Positions 56,193-64,000 of a stretch of DNA of 64,000 bases are shown here, one piece after another (position 1 is the stretch's first letter; each line of letters starts with the position of its first letter). A program made the translations under genes and the position numbers. Source of the DNA: Thiocystis violacea (GTDB lineage Bacteria > Pseudomonadota > Gammaproteobacteria > Chromatiales > Chromatiaceae); the NCBI RefSeq assembly GCF_016583575.1, contig NZ_NRRG01000009.1:1-64000 (forward strand), in the 5' to 3' direction. Below the pieces are notes generated by a model. It saw only the letters and a program-made list of their open reading frames with translations, did no database searches and had not been told where the DNA came from.

Positions 56193-56434
56193 GAGGGGGC
56201 GGCCCTGACGGCCCTGGCCGCGTCGACCGGCTCGATGAGAATGTGCCAGTCACCCTCGGCGCCCGTCACCTCCCAGCGATAGCCCATGCGTCCGAGCAGG
56301 TCATAGAGCGGATAAGGCTGACGACGATGACGCAGGACCAGCGGATCCCCGGCGGGGAGCAACGCCAGCGCGTCCAAGGTGCGCTCCAGCGGCTCGGGCG
56401 GCGGCAAGTCGGAGACATCGAGCCGGCGGTCCAT
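56189..56434 (-). CDS. DUF2249 domain protein
   Basis: An 81-residue protein with the DUF2249 (TusA-like fold) pattern: RLDVSDLPPPEPLERTLDAL, LVLRHRRQPYPLYDLL and a terminal strand YRWEV...HILIEP. These proteins sit next to hemerythrin and NnrS-like genes in denitrifiers. Overlaps the membrane-protein gene (ATGA); 6 bases after the hemerythrin stop. Confidence 0.87.
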   Translation of the reverse strand: MDRRLDVSDLPPPEPLERTLDALALLPAGDPLVLRHRRQPYPLYDLLGRMGYRWEVTGAEGDWHILIEPVDAARAVRAAPS

Positions 56435-56440
56435 GGCGGT

Positions 56441-56920
56441 TTAGGCCCCGAGCCGCGCAACCAGCGTCGCGCCCTCCTCGCCCAGGGCACGATCCGCGAG
56501 CGGATAGAGGATGCCTTCCTCCTTGGCGTTGTGCTGTTGGATCAGGAAGTGGAGCGTCTCGCTGAGGCCCGCGTAGTCGGCGGCATCCCCAAGGCGCGCG
56601 GCCTCTGTCAGATCCTCCATGAGCTGGCGGATCTGCGCGTGCTGCTGGCGCATCATCTCGGTGGGACCGGTCGCGAGCGGCGAGACGTCCTCCAGGGGCG
56701 GGAACAGGACCTCTTCCTCGAAGAGAAAATGTTGCTCCGTTGCCTGACAGAAGGTCTCGGTCTCGCGCACGACCCAGGACCAATCGACCGAACGTCCGGA
56801 AACGTCCAGGGCGGCGAGTAACCGATCGCAGCGGCGGTGATCCGCGGTCAAGGTGTCGGTGATGGCGGAGTTAGCGGACATGGACGCTCCTCGTGGATTT
56901 GGGATTGGCGGGTGATCCAC
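56441..56920 (-). CDS. Hemerythrin-like (HHE) domain protein
   Basis: A 159-residue four-helix di-iron protein. Iron ligands seen in TADHRRCDRLL, TEQHFLFEEEVLFP, RQQHAQIRQLM and QQHNAKEEGILYP (His and Glu). Members bind O2 or NO and act in nitrosative stress or iron-cluster repair (YtfE-like). First gene of hemerythrin-DUF2249-NnrS-like-ygbA. Preceded by an FNR/DNR-type box. Confidence 0.9.
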   Translation of the reverse strand: MDHPPIPNPRGASMSANSAITDTLTADHRRCDRLLAALDVSGRSVDWSWVVRETETFCQATEQHFLFEEEVLFPPLEDVSPLATGPTEMMRQQHAQIRQLMEDLTEAARLGDAADYAGLSETLHFLIQQHNAKEEGILYPLADRALGEEGATLVARLGA

Positions 56921-56987
56921 AACGACAGGAACGTCATTGCGCGGCCGACCATGACCTGGATTTTCGGTTCGCCCTGGGGCGCCTTCC

Positions 56988-57001
56988 TTGACCTAAGTCA
57001 T
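56988..57001. promoter_or_regulatory. FNR/DNR-type binding site upstream of the hemerythrin operon
   Basis: TTGAC-CTAA-GTCAT matches the DNR/NNR consensus TTGAC-N4-GTCAA at 9 of 10 positions. Its centre is about 74 bases before the hemerythrin ATG, so a start site near 56953 would place it at -41.5, the class II activator position. Confidence 0.7.
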
Positions 57002-57049
57002 GCCGATTCCGGGCGCTCTCGCGGGTCGCTCGGTTGCGGCGCGGAGCCA

Positions 57050-57673
57050 TCAGAGCGCGACCCCGTGTCCGGCCGCGACCATGAACATCAGCATGGGAAT
57101 GGAGAGCACGGCGTTGATCCGCGCCACGGTGGCGATGGTGCGCTTGGCCCGGGCGAGATCCGCCTCGCCTTCCGATTTCGCGAGCCCCATGACCTTCTTC
57201 TGATTCGGCCAGAGCACGAACCAGACGTTGATCAGCAGAATCGTCCCCAGCCAGACGCCGATCCCCATGGGCAGTCCGTAGGCGGTGTCGCCGCCGCGGC
57301 TCAGACCCAGGGTGAAGGCGGCGAGCAACTGATCGGTGCGGGCCAGATACCAGGCGCCGGTCAGCCAGGTCGCCAGTGCCGCCCAGCGGAACCAGAGCAG
57401 CGCCCTGGGCAGGATGTACTTGCCGATCGCGGCCGGTCCCGGTCCGCCCGGATCGGCGGTAGCCGCCGCGATCGCGGGCATCTGGACGAAGTTGAAGTAA
57501 TAGAGCAGCCCGACCCAAAGGATGCCGGCGAGGATGTGCGCCCAGCGCACCAAGGCCAGCTCGTCGAAATCCAGCAGCCCGTCGCCGCTGAAGAGATGGA
57601 CGATCATGGCGAGCAGGGCCGAGAGAAGCAGGCCGGCGATCCAGACACCTTTGATCGAATGCAATGGGTTCAT
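57050..57673 (-). CDS. Urate-oxidase-N/PuuD-type membrane protein
   Basis: A 207-residue protein with about 5 membrane helices. VRWAHILAGILWVGLLYYFN contains the conserved WxHI...W motif of the PuuD membrane domain, and the C-terminal helix (VARINAVLSIPMLMFMVAAG) fits it. No cytochrome c domain is attached. It probably carries haem and is a redox or membrane partner of the neighbouring molybdoenzyme; this is inference. Overlaps that gene by 4 bases. Confidence 0.72.
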   Translation of the reverse strand: MNPLHSIKGVWIAGLLLSALLAMIVHLFSGDGLLDFDELALVRWAHILAGILWVGLLYYFNFVQMPAIAAATADPGGPGPAAIGKYILPRALLWFRWAALATWLTGAWYLARTDQLLAAFTLGLSRGGDTAYGLPMGIGVWLGTILLINVWFVLWPNQKKVMGLAKSEGEADLARAKRTIATVARINAVLSIPMLMFMVAAGHGVAL

Positions 57674-60069
57674 GGCAAGACTCCCCGTTCGCTAGCCGGT
57701 GTTGAAGTTGGGACATCGCGCGCGATCGCGCAGGGATACCCGCGCATCGCGTTGGAGCCGCTGGCAGGATCGAAACCTGCGTCGTCGATCAGCGCGTTGT
57801 AGTTGAAGCGATCGATGGCGTAGTCCGGCAAATCGAGCTCCGGGCAGGACTCCCACCACCCGTACTGCGCGCAGAGGCTATCGGCCGCGAGCCCGGCGGT
57901 GATGCGGGCACGCGCGCGCATCGACCCGACCGCTGACCGAATCCGAACCCAATCCCCTTCCGAGATACCCTCGCGTTCGGCCAGCTCCGGACCCAGCTCG
58001 ACCAGCGGCTCGGGCAGCTTGCCGCGCAGCGCTGGCAAGGCATGCTGTTGACTGTGGCAGTAATAGGGCGACTTCGCCGTGGTGAGCCGCAGTGGGTAGG
58101 TAGCGCTCAGGGGTAGCTGGTCGATTTCGAACGTCGGAAGCGGGGATTGCCCCGCGTCCAGCAACGCCTCCGAATAGAGTTCGAGTCGGCGGGTCGGGGT
58201 TGCGAAGCCATGGCGTCGATAGGGGCGATCCTCCGTCACGAGCGGCAGCGGCAACCCCTCGGGATGGCGCTCCAACTCCTCAAGCGAGATCCCGGTCGGG
58301 GCGATCTGATGACGCAGCCCCGCCCCTTGGTCGCCGTCGAAGAAGCGGTCTCCCAGACCAAGCCGCTCGGCGAGCGCGAAGACGATGGCGGTATCCGACC
58401 GGCTCTCGCCCATCGGCGGCAGCACCGCTTGGCGGTACTGCAACCAGGCCGAGCCTCGCTCACCGAGCTGGAATCCGGCCGCCAGGCCATCGCGCTCCCA
58501 GGGCGAGGCCACCGGAAGCACCAGATCGGCGTCGTCCGCCGTGGGGTTGAGAAACAGATCCGCGTGGACATAGAAGTCGAGGGCGCGCAAGGCCGGTACC
58601 AGGGTCGGCGTATTGGGTTTGGTGAGCAGCGGATTGGCGCCGAAGCTCAGCAGACCCCGCACCGGGTAGGGTTCGGCGTCGAGCACCGCGCGGGCGAAAT
58701 CCCGACTCGTGACCCAGCCCCTGGCGGGCGGACCGAGCGGCCGCTCCGCTTGCCCCAGGGTCATGCCGAGCCGCTCCGGCGGCAGCAGATCCAGGCCCAT
58801 GATGTCATTGAGCGGCGGCGCGGCGAAACGCCGGTTGCCACCGCGAGCCCCGAAGTCGCCGGCCAGCGCATGGAGCAGCCCGATCGCGCGGGCGGTTTGA
58901 GTCGCGTCCACCTGCTGGCAGATCCCGGCCCAATGGAAAAAGCTGACGGGTCCGGACGTATGCAGGAGGCGCGCGGTCTCGCGAATCTGCTCCTCGGGAA
59001 GGCCGCAGAGGGCCGCCGCGCGCGCTGGCGGATACTGGGCGCAGCGCTCGGCCAGACACTGAAAGGCCGGCCGACAGCGCACCGGAAGGCCGCGCACCCG
59101 CACCACCCTGTCCCCGAAGAACGCCGCGCGCTCCGGCGACCCGTCGGGATAGCGGCCACTGGCCGGATCATAGGCCAACGGCCGTTGCCGGCCGGAATCC
59201 CAGACCATCAGGGTGTCGCCATCGCCGCGTATGAAGCGACCGTTATCGGCGCGCACCAGCAGCGGTCCATTCGACCAGTGCGCGATGAACTGCGCGTCGT
59301 ACCAGCCGTTCTCGATCATTTCACCGGCGATCGAGAGCGCCAGGATACCGTCGGTTCCAGGGCGCACCGCGAGCCACTGGTCGGCGGCCGCCGCGAGTCC
59401 GACCCGGCGGGGATCGACCACGACCAGCCGCGCGCCGCGCCGCCGGGTCCGCGCCGCCTCCCGCGCAAAGGCGGGCCAGGAGGTGGACGGATTGAACCCC
59501 CAGAAGAGCATGCAGCCGGTGTGCTCGAAGTCCGGGACGCCGATGTTCGATCCGAACGTCAGGGCGCTGCCGAAATCCTTGTGCCAGTTACAGTTCTCGG
59601 TCGCGAAGAGGACGTTCGGGCTGCCGAAGGCGTGGGCCAGACGATGAATCCAGCCGAAGGCGTCCGCCACGGCGGTCCCGCTCGGCGTGGTGACCCCGAA
59701 GACGACCGATTCCGCGCCATGCCGATCCGCGCTCGCGCGCATCCGCTCCGCCGTGAAGCTCAGCGCCTCCTCCCAGGAGACGCGCCGCCAGCCGGGGTCG
59801 CCCTCCCCTTTCGGACGCGTGCGCATCAGCGGATGGAGCAGTCGCCGCGCGCTGTGCACCAGCTCCGGGGCCGCCCGGCCCTTGATGCAGAAGCTGCCGC
59901 CGGTCGGGTGCTCGGGATCGGGACGCACCCCGATCAAGCGCCCGTCCTCGACGCTGGAAATGGCTCCGCAACGCGAAATGCAGAGCGGGCAATAACCACG
60001 GATCTCATGCATGCGGGATTGCTCCAGTAGAGAGTGCATCCCATCCTGAACGCGGTCTTGATGCATCAT
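57670..60069 (-). CDS. Molybdopterin oxidoreductase, DMSO-reductase family
   Basis: A 799-residue catalytic subunit. N-terminal [4Fe-4S] motif C-x2-C-x3-C-x26-C (Cys27, Cys30, Cys34, Cys61). No twin-arginine signal, so cytoplasmic. The segment VLFATENCNWHKDFG carries a likely Mo-ligand Cys; pterin-contact regions (GSNIGVPDFEHTGCMLFWG, VVVDPRR) are typical. C-terminal beta domain (YPLRLTTAKSPYYCHSQQ). No ferredoxin-type B subunit gene is adjacent. Substrate unknown. It overlaps both neighbours, the TDT transporter and the PuuD-like gene. Confidence 0.85.
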   Translation of the reverse strand: MMHQDRVQDGMHSLLEQSRMHEIRGYCPLCISRCGAISSVEDGRLIGVRPDPEHPTGGSFCIKGRAAPELVHSARRLLHPLMRTRPKGEGDPGWRRVSWEEALSFTAERMRASADRHGAESVVFGVTTPSGTAVADAFGWIHRLAHAFGSPNVLFATENCNWHKDFGSALTFGSNIGVPDFEHTGCMLFWGFNPSTSWPAFAREAARTRRRGARLVVVDPRRVGLAAAADQWLAVRPGTDGILALSIAGEMIENGWYDAQFIAHWSNGPLLVRADNGRFIRGDGDTLMVWDSGRQRPLAYDPASGRYPDGSPERAAFFGDRVVRVRGLPVRCRPAFQCLAERCAQYPPARAAALCGLPEEQIRETARLLHTSGPVSFFHWAGICQQVDATQTARAIGLLHALAGDFGARGGNRRFAAPPLNDIMGLDLLPPERLGMTLGQAERPLGPPARGWVTSRDFARAVLDAEPYPVRGLLSFGANPLLTKPNTPTLVPALRALDFYVHADLFLNPTADDADLVLPVASPWERDGLAAGFQLGERGSAWLQYRQAVLPPMGESRSDTAIVFALAERLGLGDRFFDGDQGAGLRHQIAPTGISLEELERHPEGLPLPLVTEDRPYRRHGFATPTRRLELYSEALLDAGQSPLPTFEIDQLPLSATYPLRLTTAKSPYYCHSQQHALPALRGKLPEPLVELGPELAEREGISEGDWVRIRSAVGSMRARARITAGLAADSLCAQYGWWESCPELDLPDYAIDRFNYNALIDDAGFDPASGSNAMRGYPCAIARDVPTSTPASERGVLP

Positions 60070-61160
60070 TCGCGGCCGAGGCCAGACGCGCCGAGCCGCG
60101 TCACCATCCGCAGGATGCTTACGAGCCGCCGCAGGAGCCCGAAGAAGGTCAGTCCCCAGGCCAGGAAGGCGGCGTAGATGGTGACGGCCGGGATCACCCG
60201 CAGCACCTCCATGTCCAGTGCCATCGCCAGATGATGCGTACTGACGGTGTACATCCCCAGCGGAAAGACGGCGCCCCAGAACAGCGGCGTATAGACGAGG
60301 GGCACGCCTTTGCGCCAATGCGTCCAGACGGCCAGACAGATCAACAGCGGGATCCACCAGGTACCGGCGGCCCAGAAGAAGAGCGTGAAGCCCTTGATGA
60401 AGGGCGCCAGCTCCAGCAACAGTGGCGATTCCCCCGCGTGCAGGACCAGGGTCGCGCCCGCCTGCGTCGCGATGGCCGTGGCCCCCATGCTGATCCAGTA
60501 GGGCGGCGTGAGGCTGCCGGGCTCGACCGCCAGGAAGGTGAGCCGCTGAAAGACCAGGGCCATGATGTTCAGGTAGAGCATGCCGCCCATGAAGTAGAAG
60601 AGGAGGCAGAGGAAGAGGATGTCCTCCTGATGCGTCGGGAAATGCTCGGCGACGAGGGCGCCGAGCACCGCGATGGACTGGGTGGCGACCGAGGCGATCA
60701 GCCAGACACCGCTCAGTCCCTCTTCGATGGACGGCTTACTCGGATGGACGATGACCGATGTAAAGAAGGCGTAGCTGATCAGTCCCCAGAGGCCGAGCGC
60801 GAGCATCCAGAGTCCTGTTGCCAGGTCCGCCTGGTCCGTCAGGATCAGGAGTTGGCTGCCGACGACGCTGGTCCCGGCGACGATGGTGAAATATCCGGGT
60901 CCCTTGGAGTGCGTGCGCAGGTCCGCCAGCAAGCGTTCCGGGTGCAACACCAGTCTCAGCAGCGTCATCGCCCAGAGGATCGTGAAGGCGACCAGGTTCA
61001 GCGCCAACAGCCCCATCGCGATCCGGTGAAATCCGAGTGCCTCGCCCGCCATCGAGACGATGCCGGTCGCCATGACCAGCGCGAAAGACGCCGGTGAAAG
61101 ACCGGAGATCCAATCCCGGGCGATGTGCGTGCCGGACCATTCTGACTGTGGCTGCTGCAT
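60066..61160 (-). CDS. TDT (TehA/SLAC1) family anion transporter
   Basis: A 364-residue protein with ten membrane helices. The pattern SPASFALVMATGIVSMAGEALG and the segment GPGYFTIVAGTSVVGSQLL match TDT-family channels, several of which export sulfite or pass nitrate, chloride or malate. In a nitrate-respiration setting it could move nitrate, nitrite or another oxyanion; this is inference. First gene of the transporter-molybdoenzyme-PuuD-like unit. Confidence 0.87.
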   Translation of the reverse strand: MQQPQSEWSGTHIARDWISGLSPASFALVMATGIVSMAGEALGFHRIAMGLLALNLVAFTILWAMTLLRLVLHPERLLADLRTHSKGPGYFTIVAGTSVVGSQLLILTDQADLATGLWMLALGLWGLISYAFFTSVIVHPSKPSIEEGLSGVWLIASVATQSIAVLGALVAEHFPTHQEDILFLCLLFYFMGGMLYLNIMALVFQRLTFLAVEPGSLTPPYWISMGATAIATQAGATLVLHAGESPLLLELAPFIKGFTLFFWAAGTWWIPLLICLAVWTHWRKGVPLVYTPLFWGAVFPLGMYTVSTHHLAMALDMEVLRVIPAVTIYAAFLAWGLTFFGLLRRLVSILRMVTRLGASGLGRE

Positions 61161-61246
61161 GCTTGGTCATCCACCGGAAAGTTGTCGCTTGTTTCTCCGC
61201 CCGACGGTGGAAAGCGACAGGAACCGCGCGGCGCGAACTGAGCGAG

Positions 61247-61408
61247 GTAGGATGGGCAGAGCGAAAGCGATGCCCATCTTTCCAGCCGCTGCGCATTCAG
61301 GTTTGTGCCGGATGACATCGGCACGGTTCGATGGGCATCGCGGCGCTCGGCCCAATCCTTGCGTTTCGAGCGTACAGGATGGGCATCGCTCCGCTCTGCC
61401 CATCCTAC
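61247..61408. repeat. Inverted dispersed repeat, GTAGGATGGGC type
   Basis: One copy begins GTAGGATGGGCAGAGCG (61247-61278). An almost identical copy lies inverted at 61377-61408, and a partial copy lies at 61330-61358. Similar genomic repeats are common in sulfur and ammonia oxidisers. The right copy supplies the TAG stop of the narI fusion gene. Confidence 0.8.
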
Positions 61409-62952
61409 GGCGACCGCCGCTGGGCGCTCGCGATTTGGCTTCTCGGCAGGATGTCGTGCTCCAGATAGGCGATGAGCGCCCAGATCCGCTCCGGTCCAAC
61501 CTCGGCGTAGTGGGGCATGAGCCATTCGCCTTTCGCGCGCGGCATCCCGGCGGCGATGCGGTAGTACAACTGCGTCGGGCTGGCGCCGCCCTTCAGCGGT
61601 TGGGTGCGCAGATTGCGGGGCGGGATGACGTGACCGGCGGCATCCGTCCGGAGCTTGGTCAGGACGCCATCGCCCGCGCCGCTGTCGCCGTGGCAGACGG
61701 TGCAGAGGCTGGCGTAGTCCTGCTTGCCCTGGGCGATCATGGCCGCCGTCGTGGCCGGGCGCTCCGGGATGGCGATCCGCTCGCCCGGCGCGGGGCGATC
61801 CTGCCAGAGGAATTTCACCGTCTCGATCAGCGACGCCACCTGGCGCTCGGAGAGCCGGCCAAAATTGGGCATGCCGGAGCCGTGCAGTCCATTGACGATG
61901 ACGTGTCGCAGATCGGCATCTGACGCGACCCCATTGTTCGTGGAGATGAACTGGAAGTGTCCGGCGGTGAGGTCGCGCGGCACGGCGCTGAAGGTCGGTG
62001 ACTTGGCCCCTGGGCCATCGCCATGCCCCTTGAGTCCATGGCAGCGGGCGCACTGACTCACATAGAGCGGATAGCCGTCGAGCACCGTCCGACCAGGCGT
62101 CGCCTCCGATGGCTCCGCCGCGGTCGTCTTGGCCTGCGCCTCCTGCACCAGCCCATCCAGGTTCGGTCCCGGCAGGGTCAGGCCGATCAGGCCCAGCACC
62201 GCGAGCACGCCGGCGGCCAGATAGGTCATATAGGACTTGTCCGTAACCCCCTTGAACTCCCAGCAGCCGAGCACCCAGCCGTTCTGGAACTTCTTCGCCG
62301 CCGTGCGCAGCACCTGATAGGGGCGGACGAAATAGTTCACCGGCAGCGTCCAGGCGTGGATGAGCTTGGTGAAGGGGAAGTAGGCCGCGAAGGCGAAGGC
62401 CAGCAGCACATGCAGCTTGGTCAACAGCGGCGCGGAGGCCATCAGCTCCGGCTGGGGCGAGAAGCGCCAGAGGCTCGCGAACCAGGGTCCGGCGGTGAAT
62501 GACACGCCCCAGATCTTGTGCACCAGCGCCTGATAGATGGCGATGCCGAGGATGGCGATCAGGAAGAGATGCACGGCATAGTCGTCCGGCTGGCTCATGG
62601 CGCGCATCTCCGGCACCTGGATCCGGCGCGCCAGGGCGATGATGGAGCCGGTGATGGCGGCCAGGCCGCCGAGCGTCGCCATCCAGAAGAAGGCCCCGAC
62701 CCAGCTTCCCCACCCCAGGATGCCGCCGATCAGCCCGGCGAGGTGGCCGAAGAAGACCAGGAAGATGCCCCAGTGCAGCAGGTGCGCGGCCAGACCCAGG
62801 ATGTCACGGCCGAGAAAGATACCGCTGGCGCGGGTGCTCATGCCGAAGGGTCGGTAGACCATGCGGATGAAGGGCACCACGAAGAAGAGCGTCAGCGCCA
62901 CGTAGGGGAAGACGCCCCAGATCAGATAACTCGAACCAAGATAGTCGTTCAT
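61405..62952 (-). CDS. narI: NarI-type nitrate reductase gamma subunit fused to two cytochrome c domains
   Basis: A 515-residue membrane protein. Residues 1-255 form the NarI-like di-haem cytochrome b with His pairs in AAHLLHW, TKLHVLLAF and LIHAW. Residues 285-515 form two c-type domains, with CARCH (301-305) and CTVCH (417-421), which face the periplasm. It overlaps narJ by ATGA. Electrons may come from periplasmic cytochrome c as well as quinol. NarI-c fusions occur in some lineages of Nar. Confidence 0.88.
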   Translation of the reverse strand: MNDYLGSSYLIWGVFPYVALTLFFVVPFIRMVYRPFGMSTRASGIFLGRDILGLAAHLLHWGIFLVFFGHLAGLIGGILGWGSWVGAFFWMATLGGLAAITGSIIALARRIQVPEMRAMSQPDDYAVHLFLIAILGIAIYQALVHKIWGVSFTAGPWFASLWRFSPQPELMASAPLLTKLHVLLAFAFAAYFPFTKLIHAWTLPVNYFVRPYQVLRTAAKKFQNGWVLGCWEFKGVTDKSYMTYLAAGVLAVLGLIGLTLPGPNLDGLVQEAQAKTTAAEPSEATPGRTVLDGYPLYVSQCARCHGLKGHGDGPGAKSPTFSAVPRDLTAGHFQFISTNNGVASDADLRHVIVNGLHGSGMPNFGRLSERQVASLIETVKFLWQDRPAPGERIAIPERPATTAAMIAQGKQDYASLCTVCHGDSGAGDGVLTKLRTDAAGHVIPPRNLRTQPLKGGASPTQLYYRIAAGMPRAKGEWLMPHYAEVGPERIWALIAYLEHDILPRSQIASAQRRSP

Positions 62953-63677
62953 CAGCGTTCCCACCCTGTCAGTGACAGACCTTGAGAGGACGGCGCTCCC
63001 GCCGGGCTACCCATGCGCACCGGGATGGTCGCCTTGACCTCCGGATCGAGCCAGACCGGATCGTCGGCAAGACGCTCCTGGTCCTCCTCCGCGACCGACT
63101 CCAGCGCCTCCATCAGCAGGTCATAGACGCTCTCGTACTTCTGGAGCGCCTTACGCATCGGCGGAATGCCGGGCAGGAGACACTGGTCGACGAAGCGTCG
63201 TCGCAGACCGATGCCGTCGCGCTCCGGGTGGTCGGCGCTGATCGCCAAGAACTCGATCATCACCGGCAGGAAGTCCGGCAGCTCCGCCCCCGCCAGGTCG
63301 AACCCGAAGTGCTCGTACATGGCCTTGAGTTCGATCATGTACTGGTTGCGCCCGCAGGCCCCCGCGCCCCGGCAGGAGTTGGGCTCGTCGTAGAGATGCG
63401 CCCCCAGATAGAGCGGACAGGGCGGCGTCAGCTCCAGGGTCTGGGTGTATTCATCGACGTCGTGCGCGGCTGGGGAGGCCAGGAAACGCTCGATGCACTC
63501 ACGCATCGGCGTCCGTGGCAGGGCTTCGAGGGCGCGCTCCACCCGTCCGGCATCCCGGACGGCTGGATTGAGCAACAGCTCCGCGATCACCCCGTACATG
63601 GCCCCGAGATCCCAGCCCGCCGACCCCGTCGATCCCAGTTCCTCCGCGAAGGATTCAGTCAGTCGGACGGCGCTCAT
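62952..63677 (-). CDS. narJ: Nitrate reductase molybdenum-cofactor assembly chaperone NarJ
   Basis: A 241-residue all-helical TorD/NarJ-family chaperone that delivers the Mo cofactor to NarG. Typical parts are the segment TLELTPPCPLYLGAHLYDEP and PDFLPVMIEFLAI, followed by RRFVDQCLLPGIPPM. Located between narH and narI, as in other nar operons. Confidence 0.9.
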   Translation of the reverse strand: MSAVRLTESFAEELGSTGSAGWDLGAMYGVIAELLLNPAVRDAGRVERALEALPRTPMRECIERFLASPAAHDVDEYTQTLELTPPCPLYLGAHLYDEPNSCRGAGACGRNQYMIELKAMYEHFGFDLAGAELPDFLPVMIEFLAISADHPERDGIGLRRRFVDQCLLPGIPPMRKALQKYESVYDLLMEALESVAEEDQERLADDPVWLDPEVKATIPVRMGSPAGAPSSQGLSLTGWER

Positions 63678-63679
63678 GG

Positions 63680-64000
63680 TCAGCTCCCCACACCCATCTT
63701 GTTGCCGTGGAAGGAGGTGCGCCGCTTGGGACTCTGTTCCGGAGCCAAGAGGTCGTACCCGGTGAAGCCGCGCTCCAGATAAGGCGCGTTGTCGGTGTCC
63801 TCGGTGCGCGAGGTGGCGATGACGAAGCGCTCGTGGAAATGCGCCAGGGACAGCAGCCTATGCATGTGCCGCGCCTGCTCGATGGTCAGCCCGACCGCCT
63901 TGAGGATGCTGTCGTCGGTGCGGCCCTCCACCCGCTCCTGCCGGCGGAACTCGCGCAGCGCGAGCTGACGCAGCAGCGCCGTCTCGACCAGCTCGGTATT
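63680..64000 (-). CDS. narH: Nitrate reductase beta subunit NarH, C-terminal part (runs off the window)
   Basis: About 106 C-terminal codons are present. The segment ERVEGRTDDSILK-type linker, then LTIEQARHMHRLLSLAHFHE and RFVIATSRTEDTDNA match the C-terminus of NarH, after the four Fe-S cluster region (outside the window). It ends two bases before narJ. narG should lie further right. Confidence 0.87.
   Translation of the reverse strand, partial: NTELVETALLRQLALREFRRQERVEGRTDDSILKAVGLTIEQARHMHRLLSLAHFHERFVIATSRTEDTDNAPYLERGFTGYDLLAPEQSPKRRTSFHGNKMGVGS

Overview
The window is about 64 kb of high-GC gammaproteobacterial DNA. The best guess is a purple sulfur bacterium of the Chromatiaceae (Thiocystis, Allochromatium or Thiocapsa-like). 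The reasons are an uptake [NiFe]-hydrogenase operon in the order hupS-L-C-D, hupF/hypC-like, hupH, together with a standard gammaproteobacterial housekeeping backbone. The genus is inference; no rRNA or photosynthesis gene is present.

Layout. (1) 0.1-2.3 kb: type I modification gene hsdM and a half-length hsdS, next to a tRNA cluster (Pro, Arg, His, Lys; 2.7-3.2 kb). (2) 3.5-16.9 kb: backbone genes folD, an RRM protein, the DEAD-box helicase rhlE, a FadL-type porin, and the minus-strand cluster ndk-rlmN-pilW-rodZ-hisS-yfgM-bamB-der. (3) 17.3-22.9 kb: the hydrogenase operon, with a sigma-54-type promoter candidate upstream. (4) 23.0-29.2 kb: polA, a strongly structured RNA candidate, a PilZ-like gene, a DUF2782-like gene, rep and tRNA-Arg(CCG).

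(5) 29.2-54.3 kb: an integrative and conjugative element (ICE) inserted at the tRNA-Arg 3' end. Its left part holds an integrase, an AlpA-like excisionase, a CI/Cro-like divergent switch with repeated operators, and an O/P-like replication pair with an iteron array inside the O-like gene. Its right part is an F-type (MPF-F) conjugation apparatus: traI(MobH)-traD-DUF4400-traL-E-K-B-dsbC-V-A-orf-C-trbI-trhF-trbC/traW-U-N. The order resembles the SXT/R391 and IncA/C families. traF, traH and traG, and a right attachment site, are not in the window.

(6) 54.4-64.0 kb: a nitrogen-oxide block on the minus strand. From the right edge it reads narH (partial), narJ, a narI-dicytochrome c fusion, a TDT transporter, a molybdopterin oxidoreductase and a PuuD-like membrane protein, then hemerythrin, DUF2249, an NnrS-like membrane protein and ygbA. 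An FNR/DNR-type box precedes the hemerythrin operon. Because the ICE is unfinished at traN, this block may be ICE cargo, or it may be native DNA next to a truncated element. The window cannot decide.
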